Shown here: positions 8,849 through 17,297 of the stretch, in pieces
Layout of the letters: every line of letters begins with the position of its first letter
Position numbering within the stretch: the stretch's first letter is position 1
From: an uncultured Bacteroidia bacterium
GTDB taxonomy: Bacteria > Bacteroidota > Bacteroidia > Bacteroidales > UBA932
Length of the DNA: 64,000 nt
Assembly (NCBI GenBank): GCA_902762655.1
Contig: CACWOZ010000004.1
Location: 1 to 64,000 of the forward strand
Direction: 5' to 3'
Translations under genes and position numbers: made by a program
The notes under the pieces: generated by a model
What the model was told of the DNA's origin: nothing
Database searches by the model: none
The model's input: the letters and a program-made list of their open reading frames with translations, nothing else

Positions 8849-9850
8849 ATGGCATTCAATCTCAGAAACCGCAGCTTTCTCAAGCTGCTCGACTTCAGTC
8901 CGAAAGAAATACAGTATCTCCTCGACCTTGCGAAGGAGCTCAAACGTGCAAAATATGCCGGCACCGAACAGCCGCGCCTGAAGGGCAAGAACATCGCCCT
9001 CATATTTGAAAAAACATCTACACGCACCCGCTGCTCCTTCGAAGTGGCGGCCTACGACCAGGGCGCTCATGTGACTTACCTTGGCCCTACCGGCAGCCAG
9101 ATCGGCATTAAGGAAACCATGAAGGATACTGCCCGCGTGCTTGGGCGCATGTATGACGGAATAGAGTACCGTGGCTTCGCACAGAAGACTGTCGAGGAAC
9201 TCGCGAAGTATTCCGGAGTCCCCGTCTGGAACGGACTTACTAATGAATTCCATCCCACCCAAATTCTCGCCGATTTCCTCACAATGAGTGAGCATGTTGA
9301 CAAGCCCCTGAACCAGATTAGCTACGCCTATCTGGGCGATGCCCGCTTCAATATGGGTAACAGCCTGCTGGTCGGTGGTGCCAAGATGGGAATGGATGTG
9401 CGTATCGTATCTCCCAAGGCCCTTCAGCCTGCCCCCGAGCTGGTGGCCGAGTGCAAGAAGATCGCAGAGGAGACAGGCGCCCGCATCACCATCACCGACG
9501 ATGTGGATGCCGGTGTGAAGGGCTGCGATTTCATCTATACCGACATCTGGGTATCGATGGGCGAGCCTGACAGCGTATGGAAGGAGCGTATCGATATGCT
9601 GATGCCTTACCAGGTGAACGCTTCGCTGATGGCCCGCACTGGCAACCCCAAGTGTAAGTTCATGCATTGCCTACCGTCTTATCATAACCGCGATACCAAG
9701 GCCGGGGAGGATGTTTACCAGAAGTTCGGCCTGGATGGTGTAGAGGTGACCGAGGATGTGTTCGAGGGCCCCGCGAGCATTGTGTTCGACGAGGCTGAGA
9801 ACCGTATGCATACTATCAAGGCGGTTATGGTCGCTACGCTTGGAGACTAG
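8849..9850 (+). CDS. arcB: Ornithine carbamoyltransferase (catabolic, ArcB-like)
   Basis: A 333-residue carbamoyltransferase with the carbamoyl-phosphate loop STRTR (57-61), the HPTQ motif and the C-terminal HCLP motif that closes over ornithine. In this setting it should run phosphorolysis of citrulline to ornithine plus carbamoyl phosphate. It is a standard ornithine enzyme by length and motifs rather than the N-succinylornithine enzyme used for arginine synthesis by many Bacteroidales. The downstream fucosidase ATG begins on the base after its stop, so translation may be coupled. Confidence 0.93.
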   Translation: MAFNLRNRSFLKLLDFSPKEIQYLLDLAKELKRAKYAGTEQPRLKGKNIALIFEKTSTRTRCSFEVAAYDQGAHVTYLGPTGSQIGIKETMKDTARVLGRMYDGIEYRGFAQKTVEELAKYSGVPVWNGLTNEFHPTQILADFLTMSEHVDKPLNQISYAYLGDARFNMGNSLLVGGAKMGMDVRIVSPKALQPAPELVAECKKIAEETGARITITDDVDAGVKGCDFIYTDIWVSMGEPDSVWKERIDMLMPYQVNASLMARTGNPKCKFMHCLPSYHNRDTKAGEDVYQKFGLDGVEVTEDVFEGPASIVFDEAENRMHTIKAVMVATLGD

Positions 9851-12064
9851 ATGAAAAGGTTTATTACATTTTTGCTGGCCCTGGTGTTATGCGCCGGGGC
9901 TTTTGCCCAGTGGCAGATTGATCCGCGGGATTATAAGATTTCGAAGAAGGATCTTGCTCGCGCCAGGGAGTTGCTGGCGCCGTCCGCGGCGGGCAAACTA
10001 GTATTTCCCAACCCCGCTCCTGGCGCACAGTGGTTCCCATCCGCTAGCCTCGGCATCTTCCTCCACTGGGGCATACACTCGATGATAGGCGCCCAGCCAT
10101 CCTGGAACATGATCAAAGGCTACGAATGGGGTGGGGAGTATCACTCCAGGCAGGAATACTATAACCAGGTGAATTACTTTAATCCCCAGGACGAAGGCTT
10201 CTTCGAGAAATACCTGGGTGCTGCTCGCGAGGCGGGCTTCAGATATGCCGTGCTGACCACAAGGCATCATGACGGTTATGCCCTCTGGCCTTCCCGCTAT
10301 GGCATAGGCGTGAAACAGTATATGCATGGTCGCGACCTTGTCCGCGAGTATGTGGATGCCTGCCACGCTACCGGAATGCGGGTAGGATTCTATTTCTCGC
10401 CGAGGGATTGGCATTATCCGGGAGAGCGGCCGGATTCCGAATGGGACGTGGCCACCTGGGGCAAGCGCGGACCTGTAAAGGATACTGTACAGAACTGGAA
10501 GGACTTTGAAAAATTCTTCGCTTATGTTCTCGCACAACTCGAAGAACTGCTGACAAACTACGGCCGCGTCGATGTGTTGTGGCTTGACGGAATGGGCTGG
10601 TATGGCATCCCGGTGAGCGACCTGCAGACGGAGCGCGTCTATGCATGGATCCGCTCGTTGCAGCCTGATATCGTGATTAATGACCGTTGGGGGAACATCG
10701 TCAATCCCGACAATCCCGCCGGCACCTCGATGCGCATCGGTGACTTTACAACGCCTTTCGAGTGCACGACGCCGACCTATGTGCCGTCGGAGTGGTGGGA
10801 GCACTGCCATATCTGGACCGGCAAAGGCGGTGGCTGGGGGTATAATACCCGCGGTGTTTTCCGTCCGCTTAGTTGGTTCATGGAGGAATTCGTGGCCTCG
10901 CGCTCTCTGGGCGGCAATTTCCTGGCGAATGTCGGCCCTTCCGGCTCGGGGGATATGCATCCCAATTTCTATAAGGAGATTGCAGGTCTGAAAGAGTGGA
11001 TGGCCACGGGTGAGGAGTCGCTGATTGGTTGCGGACCTACTCCCGGGGTGGAACTCTCGAATGTGCCGCTGACTACGCGTGGAGCCAAGGCTGGCGAAGG
11101 GCCGGCATCCGCCGACATCTGGTACGCCCATGTGTTGCCGCGCTTCAAGGGACAGGTGAGCGTAAAGACCGGCCGTGCCCCCGTTTCGGTCGTGCTCCTT
11201 CGCAACCGCCAGAAGGTGGACTACATCTACCGGGACGGCTTCCTTAATTTCAAGCTGCCGGAATCGGTGCGAGGCGGCGTGGATGACGTTGTGAAGATTT
11301 ATTTTTCGACTAATCCTACTGAGTTGGATCCGGTTCGGGATGCGGCGCGGATCAAGTCCAAAAAGCTCCTCTGCTTCGATCTGGACGCCACCCTCACCGA
11401 GCACCGAATGCCTCTGGAGCCCGCTGCACGCGAGTTGATGGAAAAACTCTGCGAGAAGTATGACGTGGTGATGATGGCAGCAGGGAACTGCCCGCGCGTG
11501 TATAAGCAGATGGGAAATTTTCCGGTGCCGATCGTGGGGAACTACGGTATGCAGGAGAGTGCCATCATTGACGGGGAGTTCCGCATTGTTCGTGAAGATA
11601 CCGCTCCGGCAGATACTGCGTTCTTCTTGAAGTGGTGCCAGTACTTCCGCGAGAAATATGGCTATACCTCGTATTCAGGGGACCCGGTGGAATTCCACGC
11701 CAGCGGAATGGTTACTTTCGGGCTGATGGGAACAGCCCCGGACAAGTATGAGAAGTTGAAGTTCGATCCGGACAAAGCTCGTAGGCGCGCGATGTATCCC
11801 GAGGTGCTGAAGGTCTTCAAGGACTACGCAGTGTATATCGGTGGTTCTACATCCTTCGATTTTACCCCCGCCCAGTACAATAAGTTCGATGCGGCCCTGC
11901 GCTATGCGCACGAACACGGCTACTGCCTGGATGACTGCCTCTTCGTGGGCGATGACATCGACGACGGTGGCGGCGACTCGCACATCCGTCTTTACGGAAT
12001 GGACTACATACGCATCTGGGATTACTCCAAAACCCCCGACATGCTTCGGTTTATGTGGGAGTAG
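9851..12064 (+). CDS. Secreted GH29 alpha-L-fucosidase fused to a PMM-like HAD domain
   Basis: A 737-residue two-domain protein. Residues 1-20 are a signal peptide (LVLCAGAFA-Q). Residues about 45-490 are a GH29 alpha-L-fucosidase: FLHWGIHS, TTRHHDGYALW, and the nucleophile Asp246 in VLWLDG. From about 504 a complete HAD-IIB domain follows with the eukaryotic-type phosphomannomutase pattern: DLDATLT (Asp510, Asp512), the GGSTSFDFTP element near 664-673, and GDDIDDGGGD (700-709). The frame is continuous with no stop or restart between the domains. A sugar-phosphate enzyme behind an export signal is odd; the HAD part may be a periplasmic sugar phosphatase. Each half is clear, the joint function is not. 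Confidence 0.85.
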   Translation: MKRFITFLLALVLCAGAFAQWQIDPRDYKISKKDLARARELLAPSAAGKLVFPNPAPGAQWFPSASLGIFLHWGIHSMIGAQPSWNMIKGYEWGGEYHSRQEYYNQVNYFNPQDEGFFEKYLGAAREAGFRYAVLTTRHHDGYALWPSRYGIGVKQYMHGRDLVREYVDACHATGMRVGFYFSPRDWHYPGERPDSEWDVATWGKRGPVKDTVQNWKDFEKFFAYVLAQLEELLTNYGRVDVLWLDGMGWYGIPVSDLQTERVYAWIRSLQPDIVINDRWGNIVNPDNPAGTSMRIGDFTTPFECTTPTYVPSEWWEHCHIWTGKGGGWGYNTRGVFRPLSWFMEEFVASRSLGGNFLANVGPSGSGDMHPNFYKEIAGLKEWMATGEESLIGCGPTPGVELSNVPLTTRGAKAGEGPASADIWYAHVLPRFKGQVSVKTGRAPVSVVLLRNRQKVDYIYRDGFLNFKLPESVRGGVDDVVKIYFSTNPTELDPVRDAARIKSKKLLCFDLDATLTEHRMPLEPAARELMEKLCEKYDVVMMAAGNCPRVYKQMGNFPVPIVGNYGMQESAIIDGEFRIVREDTAPADTAFFLKWCQYFREKYGYTSYSGDPVEFHASGMVTFGLMGTAPDKYEKLKFDPDKARRRAMYPEVLKVFKDYAVYIGGSTSFDFTPAQYNKFDAALRYAHEHGYCLDDCLFVGDDIDDGGGDSHIRLYGMDYIRIWDYSKTPDMLRFMWE

Positions 12065-12067
12065 CAG

Positions 12068-13528
12068 ATGCAGCCGCGCACCTACATAGCCATAGACCTG
12101 AAGTCGTTCTACGCCTCGGTGGAGTGCGCGGCGAGGGGACTGGATCCGCTCACGACCAATCTGGTTGTGGCGGATGCTTCCCGCACGGAAAAGACAATCT
12201 GCCTGGCAGTTACGCCCAGCCTCAAGGCCTACGGCATCTCCGGGCGGGCTCGGTTGTTCGAGGTTGTGCAGCAAGTTGAAAGAATCAATAGAGAACGTCT
12301 TAAGAGCGCTCCCGGTCACCGCTTCTCCGGTGTTGCGACCTATGATCCCGAGGTTAAGGCGGATCCCTCCAAGGCTCTTGGTTACCTGATAGCCCCTCCG
12401 CGTATGAGGCATTATATGGAGATGAGCGCCAGGATATACAACATCTATCTAAAGTATGTTTCGTCCGAAGACATACATGTGTATTCGGTAGATGAGGTCT
12501 TTATAGATGCGACCCAGTATCTGCGCATATATGGGCTGAGCGCGCACGATTTCGCCATGAAGATGATACGGGATGTGCTGGCTGACACCGGGATTACCGC
12601 TACGGCCGGGATAGGGACCAATATGTATCTTGCAAAGATAGCGATGGACGTGGAGGCCAAGCACAGCGAACCCGACAAGGACGGGGTGCGCATCGCAGCC
12701 CTCGACGAGATAAGTTTCCGCCGCAAGTATTGGGACCACAGGCCACTGACGGATTTCTGGCGTATTGGCCATGGCCTTGCAAGACGCCTTGAAGTGAATG
12801 GAATGATGACTTTGGGAGATGTTGCCCGACGCTCCCTTGTTAATCCGGAATCACTGTACAAGATTTTCGGAGTGAATGCCGAGTTGCTGATAGACCACGC
12901 GTGGGGATGGGAGCCATGCCTAATTTCGGACATCAAGGCATACAGGCCCGAGGAACACAGTCTGAGCAACGGACAGGTGCTAAGCGAACCTTATACTTTC
13001 GCCAAGGCAAGGGTCGTGGCGCTTGAAATGACTGACTTGCTGGTTATGGAGATGGTTTCAAAAAAACTGTTTGCCGACCAGATGGTGCTCACTGTCGGAT
13101 ATGATACGGAGAGTCTGACGGACAGGAATATCGCCGCAAAGTATCATGGCCCTGTGACTAACGACTGGTACGGGCGTCCGGTTCCCAAACCTGCCCACGG
13201 ATCGGTTAACCTGGGGCGTCAGACATCCTCTACCGATCTTATAATGAAGGCGGTAGGGGAGTTGTTCGACAAGATTGTCGACAAGGATTTACTGGTGCGG
13301 CGCATGTATGTGGTTGCAAATCATATAGTGGATGAGAGGTCTGCAGATGGTGTGCAACTTGACCTGTTTGAGGAAGAGCCGGATACCGGACGCGAACGCA
13401 GCCGTCAGGAGGCAATCCTGGAGATACGCCGCAAGTTCGGCAAGAACGCCATATTGAAGGGGATGAATTTCGAAGAGGGTGCAACGGCCAAAGACCGCAA
13501 TAAACAGATAGGAGGACATAAAGCATGA
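12068..13528 (+). CDS. Y-family translesion DNA polymerase (UmuC/UvrX-like)
   Basis: A 486-residue Y-family polymerase. The palm carboxylates are Asp10 (IAIDLKSFYASVE) and Asp142-Glu143 (YSVDEVFID). A steric-gate Tyr lies in the SFYASVE motif, and a QLDLF sliding-clamp binding motif is at 430-434. It differs from DinB in having a long C-terminus and a little-finger insert, and is closest in layout to the UvrX/ImpB-like enzymes common in Firmicutes and their mobile elements. The start lies 3 bp after the fucosidase stop. It overlaps a tiny downstream gene by an ATGA junction. Likely role: damage-tolerant synthesis; regulation not visible. Confidence 0.88.
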   Translation: MQPRTYIAIDLKSFYASVECAARGLDPLTTNLVVADASRTEKTICLAVTPSLKAYGISGRARLFEVVQQVERINRERLKSAPGHRFSGVATYDPEVKADPSKALGYLIAPPRMRHYMEMSARIYNIYLKYVSSEDIHVYSVDEVFIDATQYLRIYGLSAHDFAMKMIRDVLADTGITATAGIGTNMYLAKIAMDVEAKHSEPDKDGVRIAALDEISFRRKYWDHRPLTDFWRIGHGLARRLEVNGMMTLGDVARRSLVNPESLYKIFGVNAELLIDHAWGWEPCLISDIKAYRPEEHSLSNGQVLSEPYTFAKARVVALEMTDLLVMEMVSKKLFADQMVLTVGYDTESLTDRNIAAKYHGPVTNDWYGRPVPKPAHGSVNLGRQTSSTDLIMKAVGELFDKIVDKDLLVRRMYVVANHIVDERSADGVQLDLFEEEPDTGRERSRQEAILEIRRKFGKNAILKGMNFEEGATAKDRNKQIGGHKA

Positions 13529-13695
13529 ACAAGTATGACGATATCATCATGCTGGATCATCCGGAACCGGATCCGGTGAAACATCCGCGCATGTCCAGAC
13601 GGGACCGTGCAGCTCAGTTTGCGCCTTTTGCCGCCCTTACCGGTTTCGGAGATGTGATCTACGAAACATCGGAAATGCATGATTCAGAGTATTAG
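13525..13695 (+). CDS. Small YolD-like partner protein of the Y-family polymerase
   Basis: A 56-residue protein whose ATG overlaps the polymerase stop (ATGA). The sequence has an N-terminal KYDDIIMLDHP, a Pro-Arg-Met-Ser segment, then DRAAQFAPFAALTGF and a short acidic tail. The same PRMS..DRAAQFAPFAALTGY block is, from memory, typical of small proteins encoded next to UvrX-type polymerases in Firmicutes. A canonical Shine-Dalgarno (AGGAGG at 13510-13515) sits 9 bp upstream, unusual in a Bacteroidota genome. Function is not established; a regulatory or docking subunit of the polymerase is the natural guess. Confidence 0.75.
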   Translation: MNKYDDIIMLDHPEPDPVKHPRMSRRDRAAQFAPFAALTGFGDVIYETSEMHDSEY

Positions 13696-13706
13696 GCTAA
13701 AAGAAT

Positions 13707-13736
13707 AACCCCTCACAGAGAATTCTGTAAGGGGTT
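13707..13736 (-). terminator. Terminator after tRNA-Asp
   Basis: A 13-bp stem with one mismatch (AACCCCTTACAGA and partner) and a 4-nt loop is followed on the minus strand by ATTCTTTTAG. It begins 1 nt past the tRNA 3' end, as expected for the end of the tRNA transcript. It also lies 11 bp beyond the plus-strand polymerase operon, but its plus-strand flank is GC-rich. Confidence 0.75.
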
Positions 13737-13737
13737 G

Positions 13738-13811
13738 CGGTGCGGAAGGGACTCGAACCCTCGACCTCCGGCGTGACAGGCCGGCATTCTAACCAGCTGA
13801 ACTACCGCACC
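13738..13811 (-). tRNA. tRNA-Asp (anticodon GTC)
   Basis: A 74-nt cloverleaf on the minus strand. The acceptor stem GGTGCGG pairs with CCGCACC, the D-arm carries AGCTGGTTAGAA, the anticodon loop is CTGTCAC with GTC at its centre, and the T-arm is GAGGG-TTCGAGT-CCCTT. The 3' CCA is not encoded. A promoter box lies 27 nt upstream and a hairpin terminator immediately downstream, so it is a single-gene transcription unit. Confidence 0.96.
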
Positions 13812-13837
13812 AGTCTGGTTGCGCCGAAACGCGGATG

Positions 13838-13845
13838 CAAAGATA
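13838..13845 (-). promoter_or_regulatory. Promoter -7 box TATCTTTG for tRNA-Asp
   Basis: A perfect TAnnTTTG on the minus strand ends 27 nt before the mature tRNA 5' end, implying a 5' precursor of roughly 20 nt to be removed by RNase P. Confidence 0.6.
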
Positions 13846-13909
13846 GATATATTTTCAATTTCTGCAAATTATTTTTTGTTCTTTTTTTTAAAACCTTCTT
13901 CCTTTTGCG

Positions 13910-13917
13910 TACCTTTG
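13910..13917 (+). promoter_or_regulatory. Promoter -7 box TACCTTTG for ybaK
   Basis: A perfect TAnnTTTG ends 7 nt before the ATG at 13924. With transcription starting about 6 nt after the box, as at the SRP RNA gene of this window, the mRNA would be leaderless or have a 1-nt leader. Confidence 0.6.
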
Positions 13918-13923
13918 CGTCCC

Positions 13924-14403
13924 ATGACTTCGACAAATATACAAAAGACCAATGCCGCCCGGCTTCTTGATGCGGCTGGAATCAGTTATGAACTTGTTCC
14001 TTATGAAGTCGACGAAAACAATCTGGCTGCGGACCATGTAGCGGCCCAACTTGGAGAGCCCATTGAACAGGTTTTCAAGACACTGGTTCTGCGTGGCGAC
14101 AGGAATGGCCTTTTTGTCTGCGTTATGCCAGGCGATATGGAAGTAGACCTGAAAGTGGCTGCAAAAATCTCCGGGAACAAGTCTGCGGCCATGATTCACA
14201 TGAAAGAACTTCTCCCGGAAACAGGCTATATCCGTGGCGGTTGCTCGCCTATCGGTATGAAGAAACCATTGCCTACATTCATTTTCGAGTCTGCCCTGCT
14301 CTATGACTACATCTATATTAGTGCCGGAATACGAGGACTCCAACTCAAAATAAATCCGCAGGTGCTGGTCGACTACACAAGAGCCGGAATATATCCTTTG
14401 TGA
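13924..14403 (+). CDS. ybaK: YbaK/EbsC-type aminoacyl-tRNA deacylase
   Basis: A 159-residue YbaK/EbsC-fold protein that hydrolyses mischarged aminoacyl-tRNA, in this subfamily typically Cys-tRNA(Pro). The invariant lysine lies in QVFKTLV, and the conserved [15 protein letters not shown] loop and GLQLKINP segment are present. I start at [20 protein letters not shown], the normal family N-terminus; an upstream in-frame start would add 35 residues that run through the promoter box. It is followed by uvrA with its own promoter. Confidence 0.9.
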   Translation: MTSTNIQKTNAARLLDAAGISYELVPYEVDENNLAADHVAAQLGEPIEQVFKTLVLRGDRNGLFVCVMPGDMEVDLKVAAKISGNKSAAMIHMKELLPETGYIRGGCSPIGMKKPLPTFIFESALLYDYIYISAGIRGLQLKINPQVLVDYTRAGIYPL

Positions 14404-14415
14404 GAGAAAAATGTG

Positions 14416-14423
14416 TAAATTTG
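14416..14423 (+). promoter_or_regulatory. Promoter -7 box TAAATTTG for uvrA
   Basis: A perfect TAnnTTTG ends 7 nt before the TTG start codon of uvrA. An in-frame TAG at 14424-14426 lies between the box and the start, so no upstream initiation is possible. Confidence 0.6.
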
Positions 14424-14429
14424 TAGGAT

Positions 14430-17297
14430 TTGAGTGAATCCATAATCATAAGGGGCGCCCGGGTCAACAATCTCAAGAACATTGACCTCGAAATACCACG
14501 CGATAAGTTCGTGGTAGTAACAGGCATATCCGGCAGTGGAAAAAGTTCCCTTGCCTTCGACACCCTTTATGCAGAGGGTCAGCGTCGCTTTGCCGAAAGC
14601 ATATCATCCTATGCCCGCCAGTTCCTGGGGAGAATGAGCAAGCCGGATGTCGACCTCATCGATGGTATTCCTCCCGCAATCGCCATAGAGCAGAAGGTGA
14701 ACGTCAAGAATCCCCGTTCAACGGTTGCCACTACTACTGAAATATACGACTTCCTCCGACTTATTTTTGCACGCATCGGGCGCACTTATTCTCCGGTCAG
14801 TGGTCGCGAAGTCCACAAGGACAGCCCTGCAGATGTCATGCATTGGCTGGAGGAGAAGGCTCCGGGCACACTTTACATACTTGCAGACCTTCATTGGGGC
14901 CAACGCAGCGACAAGGTGGAACTTATGTTAGGCCTGAAGGAAGACGGCTATTCACGACTGTTCTCGGACGGAAAGGCTTTAAGCATCGAAGATGTCCTGC
15001 AACTCGACGGTAACTATCCGGAAGATGCCTGGCTGCTTATAGACCGTCTGAGGGTATCCGGGCCGGGCTCATACACCAGCGATACCGATCTCCGGACACG
15101 TCTGCTTTCTTCCATTTCCGATGCCTTTTCACGTGGCAACGGCACCATTCGTATAGTTGCGGAAGATAGTGTTCGTGATTTCTGCAGCCGCTTCGAATTA
15201 GACGGAATCACTTTCCGCGAACCAGATGACTACCTTTTCAGTTTCAATTCTCCTCTCGGCGCCTGCCCGGTGTGCGGAGGTCTAGGCAAAATCATAGGCA
15301 TCAGCGAAGATCTTGTAATACCTGATAAGACCCGCAGTATTTATGACGGAGCCATAGCATGCTGGCGCGGTGACAAGATGGGCTGGTTCACCCAGCATCT
15401 TGTACATGTCGCTCCGCGCTACGGCATCCGCCCGTTCGAGCCCTATTGTAATCTCACGGAAAAAGAAAAAGATATTATCTGGAACGGACACAGCATAGAA
15501 GGGGATGAAGATAGCATTGTCGGAATCAACGAGTTCTTCGAGTGGGTGCACACACAGAGGTACAAGATTCAGTACAAGTTCATGGAGAACCGTTTCAGCG
15601 GCCGTACTGCCTGTACGGAATGCCATGGCAGCCGCCTCCGCAAAGAGGCCCTCTATGTGAAGGTTGCCGGAAAAACGATCGCCGACATCCTGAATATGAC
15701 GGCAGAAGATGCGCTTGTTTTCTTCCGCTCGCTGGTGAATGACTCCGGAGCAGGCCTGGGTAAAGTAGAATTGGAAACCATCGCGGAGCCATTGCAGGAA
15801 ATAATCTCCCGCCTCGAGTGTATCGACGACGTCGGTCTTGGCTATCTTTCGCTGAACCGCACTATGAACACCCTTTCCGGAGGAGAAAGCCAGAGAGTCA
15901 ATCTGGTTACCGCCCTGGGCAGTTCGCTGGTAGGATCCCTATATATACTGGACGAACCCTCCATAGGCCTCCACTCTCGCGACACCGAACGCCTCATCAG
16001 CGTACTTCGCCGCCTCAGGGACCTTGGCAATACAGTCCTTGTCGTAGAGCACGATGAAGATATCATCCGCGCTGCCGATCTCCTTATTGATATGGGCCCG
16101 CTCGCAGGCATCAACGGCGGCCGGATTGTTTACAAAGGGGTTCCATCGTCGGCATCACAGCCTCCTCGAAATGAAAGTAAGCCTTGGAATGACAGTAAGC
16201 TGGAAACCGGCGCAGGCAGTCTGACCCTTCAATACCTGAACGGCCGTCCACGCTATCAGCGCAGCAAACGCCCTTGGAACTACTCCATAAGAGTAGAGGG
16301 CGCGATGGAACACAACCTGAAAGATATCACAGTAGAATTCCCTCTCAGGACACTCACGGTGGTGACTGGAGTAAGCGGATCTGGCAAGTCATCACTTGTT
16401 GGAGACATCCTTTATCCCGCTCTCTACCGCCACTTCAACGAGTCTGGAGATCTCCCAGGCACCCACCGTGCCATTGGCGGAAGCCTGGACAGAATCTCGC
16501 GCGTGGAATATGTCGATCAGAATCCCATCGGCAAGAGCACCCGCAGCAATCCTGTCACATACCTTAAAGTTTACGACGAGATACGCAAACTCCTTTCCGA
16601 TCAGCAGTATGCCAAAATCAACGGCTATGGCCCTTCCTTCTTCTCTTTCAATCAGGAGGGAGGCCGTTGCCCGGAGTGCCAGGGCGAAGGTGTCGTGACC
16701 ATCCCCATGCAGTTCATGTCGGATGTGACGATGGTGTGCGAGGAGTGCGGCGGCAAGCGGTTCAAACCAGACATCCTTGAGGTGCGTTACCGCGAAAAGA
16801 ATATCGACGACATCCTGAACCTCAGCATAGATGATGCAATTGTGTTCTTCTCGCAGGGCAGGGAAGAAGTGGCGCAAAGCATCGCACGCAAACTACAGCC
16901 TTTGGTAGATGTGGGGCTGGGTTATCTCAAACTTGGGCAAAGCAGCAGTACTCTGTCCGGTGGTGAGAGCCAGCGCATCAAACTGGCATACTTTCTCTCT
17001 CTCAGTTCGGAGAACAAGAAGAAAGAGAAGATATTGTTCATTTTTGATGAACCTACCACGGGTCTTCATTTCTTCGATGTGGAGAAACTGCTCAAGGCCT
17101 TTGACGCCCTGCTCGATGCTGGTCATTCTCTGGTAGTAGTCGAGCACAATCCCGATGTGATACGCAGCGCCGACTGGATAATAGATCTCGGTCCGGATGC
17201 AGGTGCGAGGGGGGGAGAGGTGGTTTTCGAAGGTACTCCCGAGAAAATGATGGCGGAGTGCGATACTTTTACCGCTAAGTATCTCCGTAAACAATGA
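14430..17297 (+). CDS. uvrA: Excinuclease ABC subunit A
   Basis: A 955-residue damage-recognition ATPase of nucleotide-excision repair. There are two ABC ATPase halves, each with Walker A (GISGSGKSS near 32-40 and GVSGSGKSS in the second half) and an LSGGESQR signature. The two zinc modules show as CPVCGG...CTECHG and CPECQG...CEECGG. The start must be the TTG at 14430: the frame is closed by TAG two codons upstream, [16 protein letters not shown] is the family N-terminus, and no ATG precedes it. An insert of about 27 residues (from about 571) lies before the second half and contains a tandem DNA repeat. The GDPD gene overlaps its stop by 4 bp. Confidence 0.97.
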   Translation: MSESIIIRGARVNNLKNIDLEIPRDKFVVVTGISGSGKSSLAFDTLYAEGQRRFAESISSYARQFLGRMSKPDVDLIDGIPPAIAIEQKVNVKNPRSTVATTTEIYDFLRLIFARIGRTYSPVSGREVHKDSPADVMHWLEEKAPGTLYILADLHWGQRSDKVELMLGLKEDGYSRLFSDGKALSIEDVLQLDGNYPEDAWLLIDRLRVSGPGSYTSDTDLRTRLLSSISDAFSRGNGTIRIVAEDSVRDFCSRFELDGITFREPDDYLFSFNSPLGACPVCGGLGKIIGISEDLVIPDKTRSIYDGAIACWRGDKMGWFTQHLVHVAPRYGIRPFEPYCNLTEKEKDIIWNGHSIEGDEDSIVGINEFFEWVHTQRYKIQYKFMENRFSGRTACTECHGSRLRKEALYVKVAGKTIADILNMTAEDALVFFRSLVNDSGAGLGKVELETIAEPLQEIISRLECIDDVGLGYLSLNRTMNTLSGGESQRVNLVTALGSSLVGSLYILDEPSIGLHSRDTERLISVLRRLRDLGNTVLVVEHDEDIIRAADLLIDMGPLAGINGGRIVYKGVPSSASQPPRNESKPWNDSKLETGAGSLTLQYLNGRPRYQRSKRPWNYSIRVEGAMEHNLKDITVEFPLRTLTVVTGVSGSGKSSLVGDILYPALYRHFNESGDLPGTHRAIGGSLDRISRVEYVDQNPIGKSTRSNPVTYLKVYDEIRKLLSDQQYAKINGYGPSFFSFNQEGGRCPECQGEGVVTIPMQFMSDVTMVCEECGGKRFKPDILEVRYREKNIDDILNLSIDDAIVFFSQGREEVAQSIARKLQPLVDVGLGYLKLGQSSSTLSGGESQRIKLAYFLSLSSENKKKEKILFIFDEPTTGLHFFDVEKLLKAFDALLDAGHSLVVVEHNPDVIRSADWIIDLGPDAGARGGEVVFEGTPEKMMAECDTFTAKYLRKQ
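16165..16200 (+). repeat. In-frame tandem 18-bp repeat inside uvrA
   Basis: Two adjacent 18-bp copies (16165-16182 and 16183-16200) differ at three positions and encode Arg/Pro-Asn-Glu/Asp-Ser-Lys-Pro/Leu units in the linker between the UvrA halves. The second copy contains TTGGAATGACA, close to the end of the dispersed element found within mtaB. Insertion keeps the frame. Confidence 0.6.
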
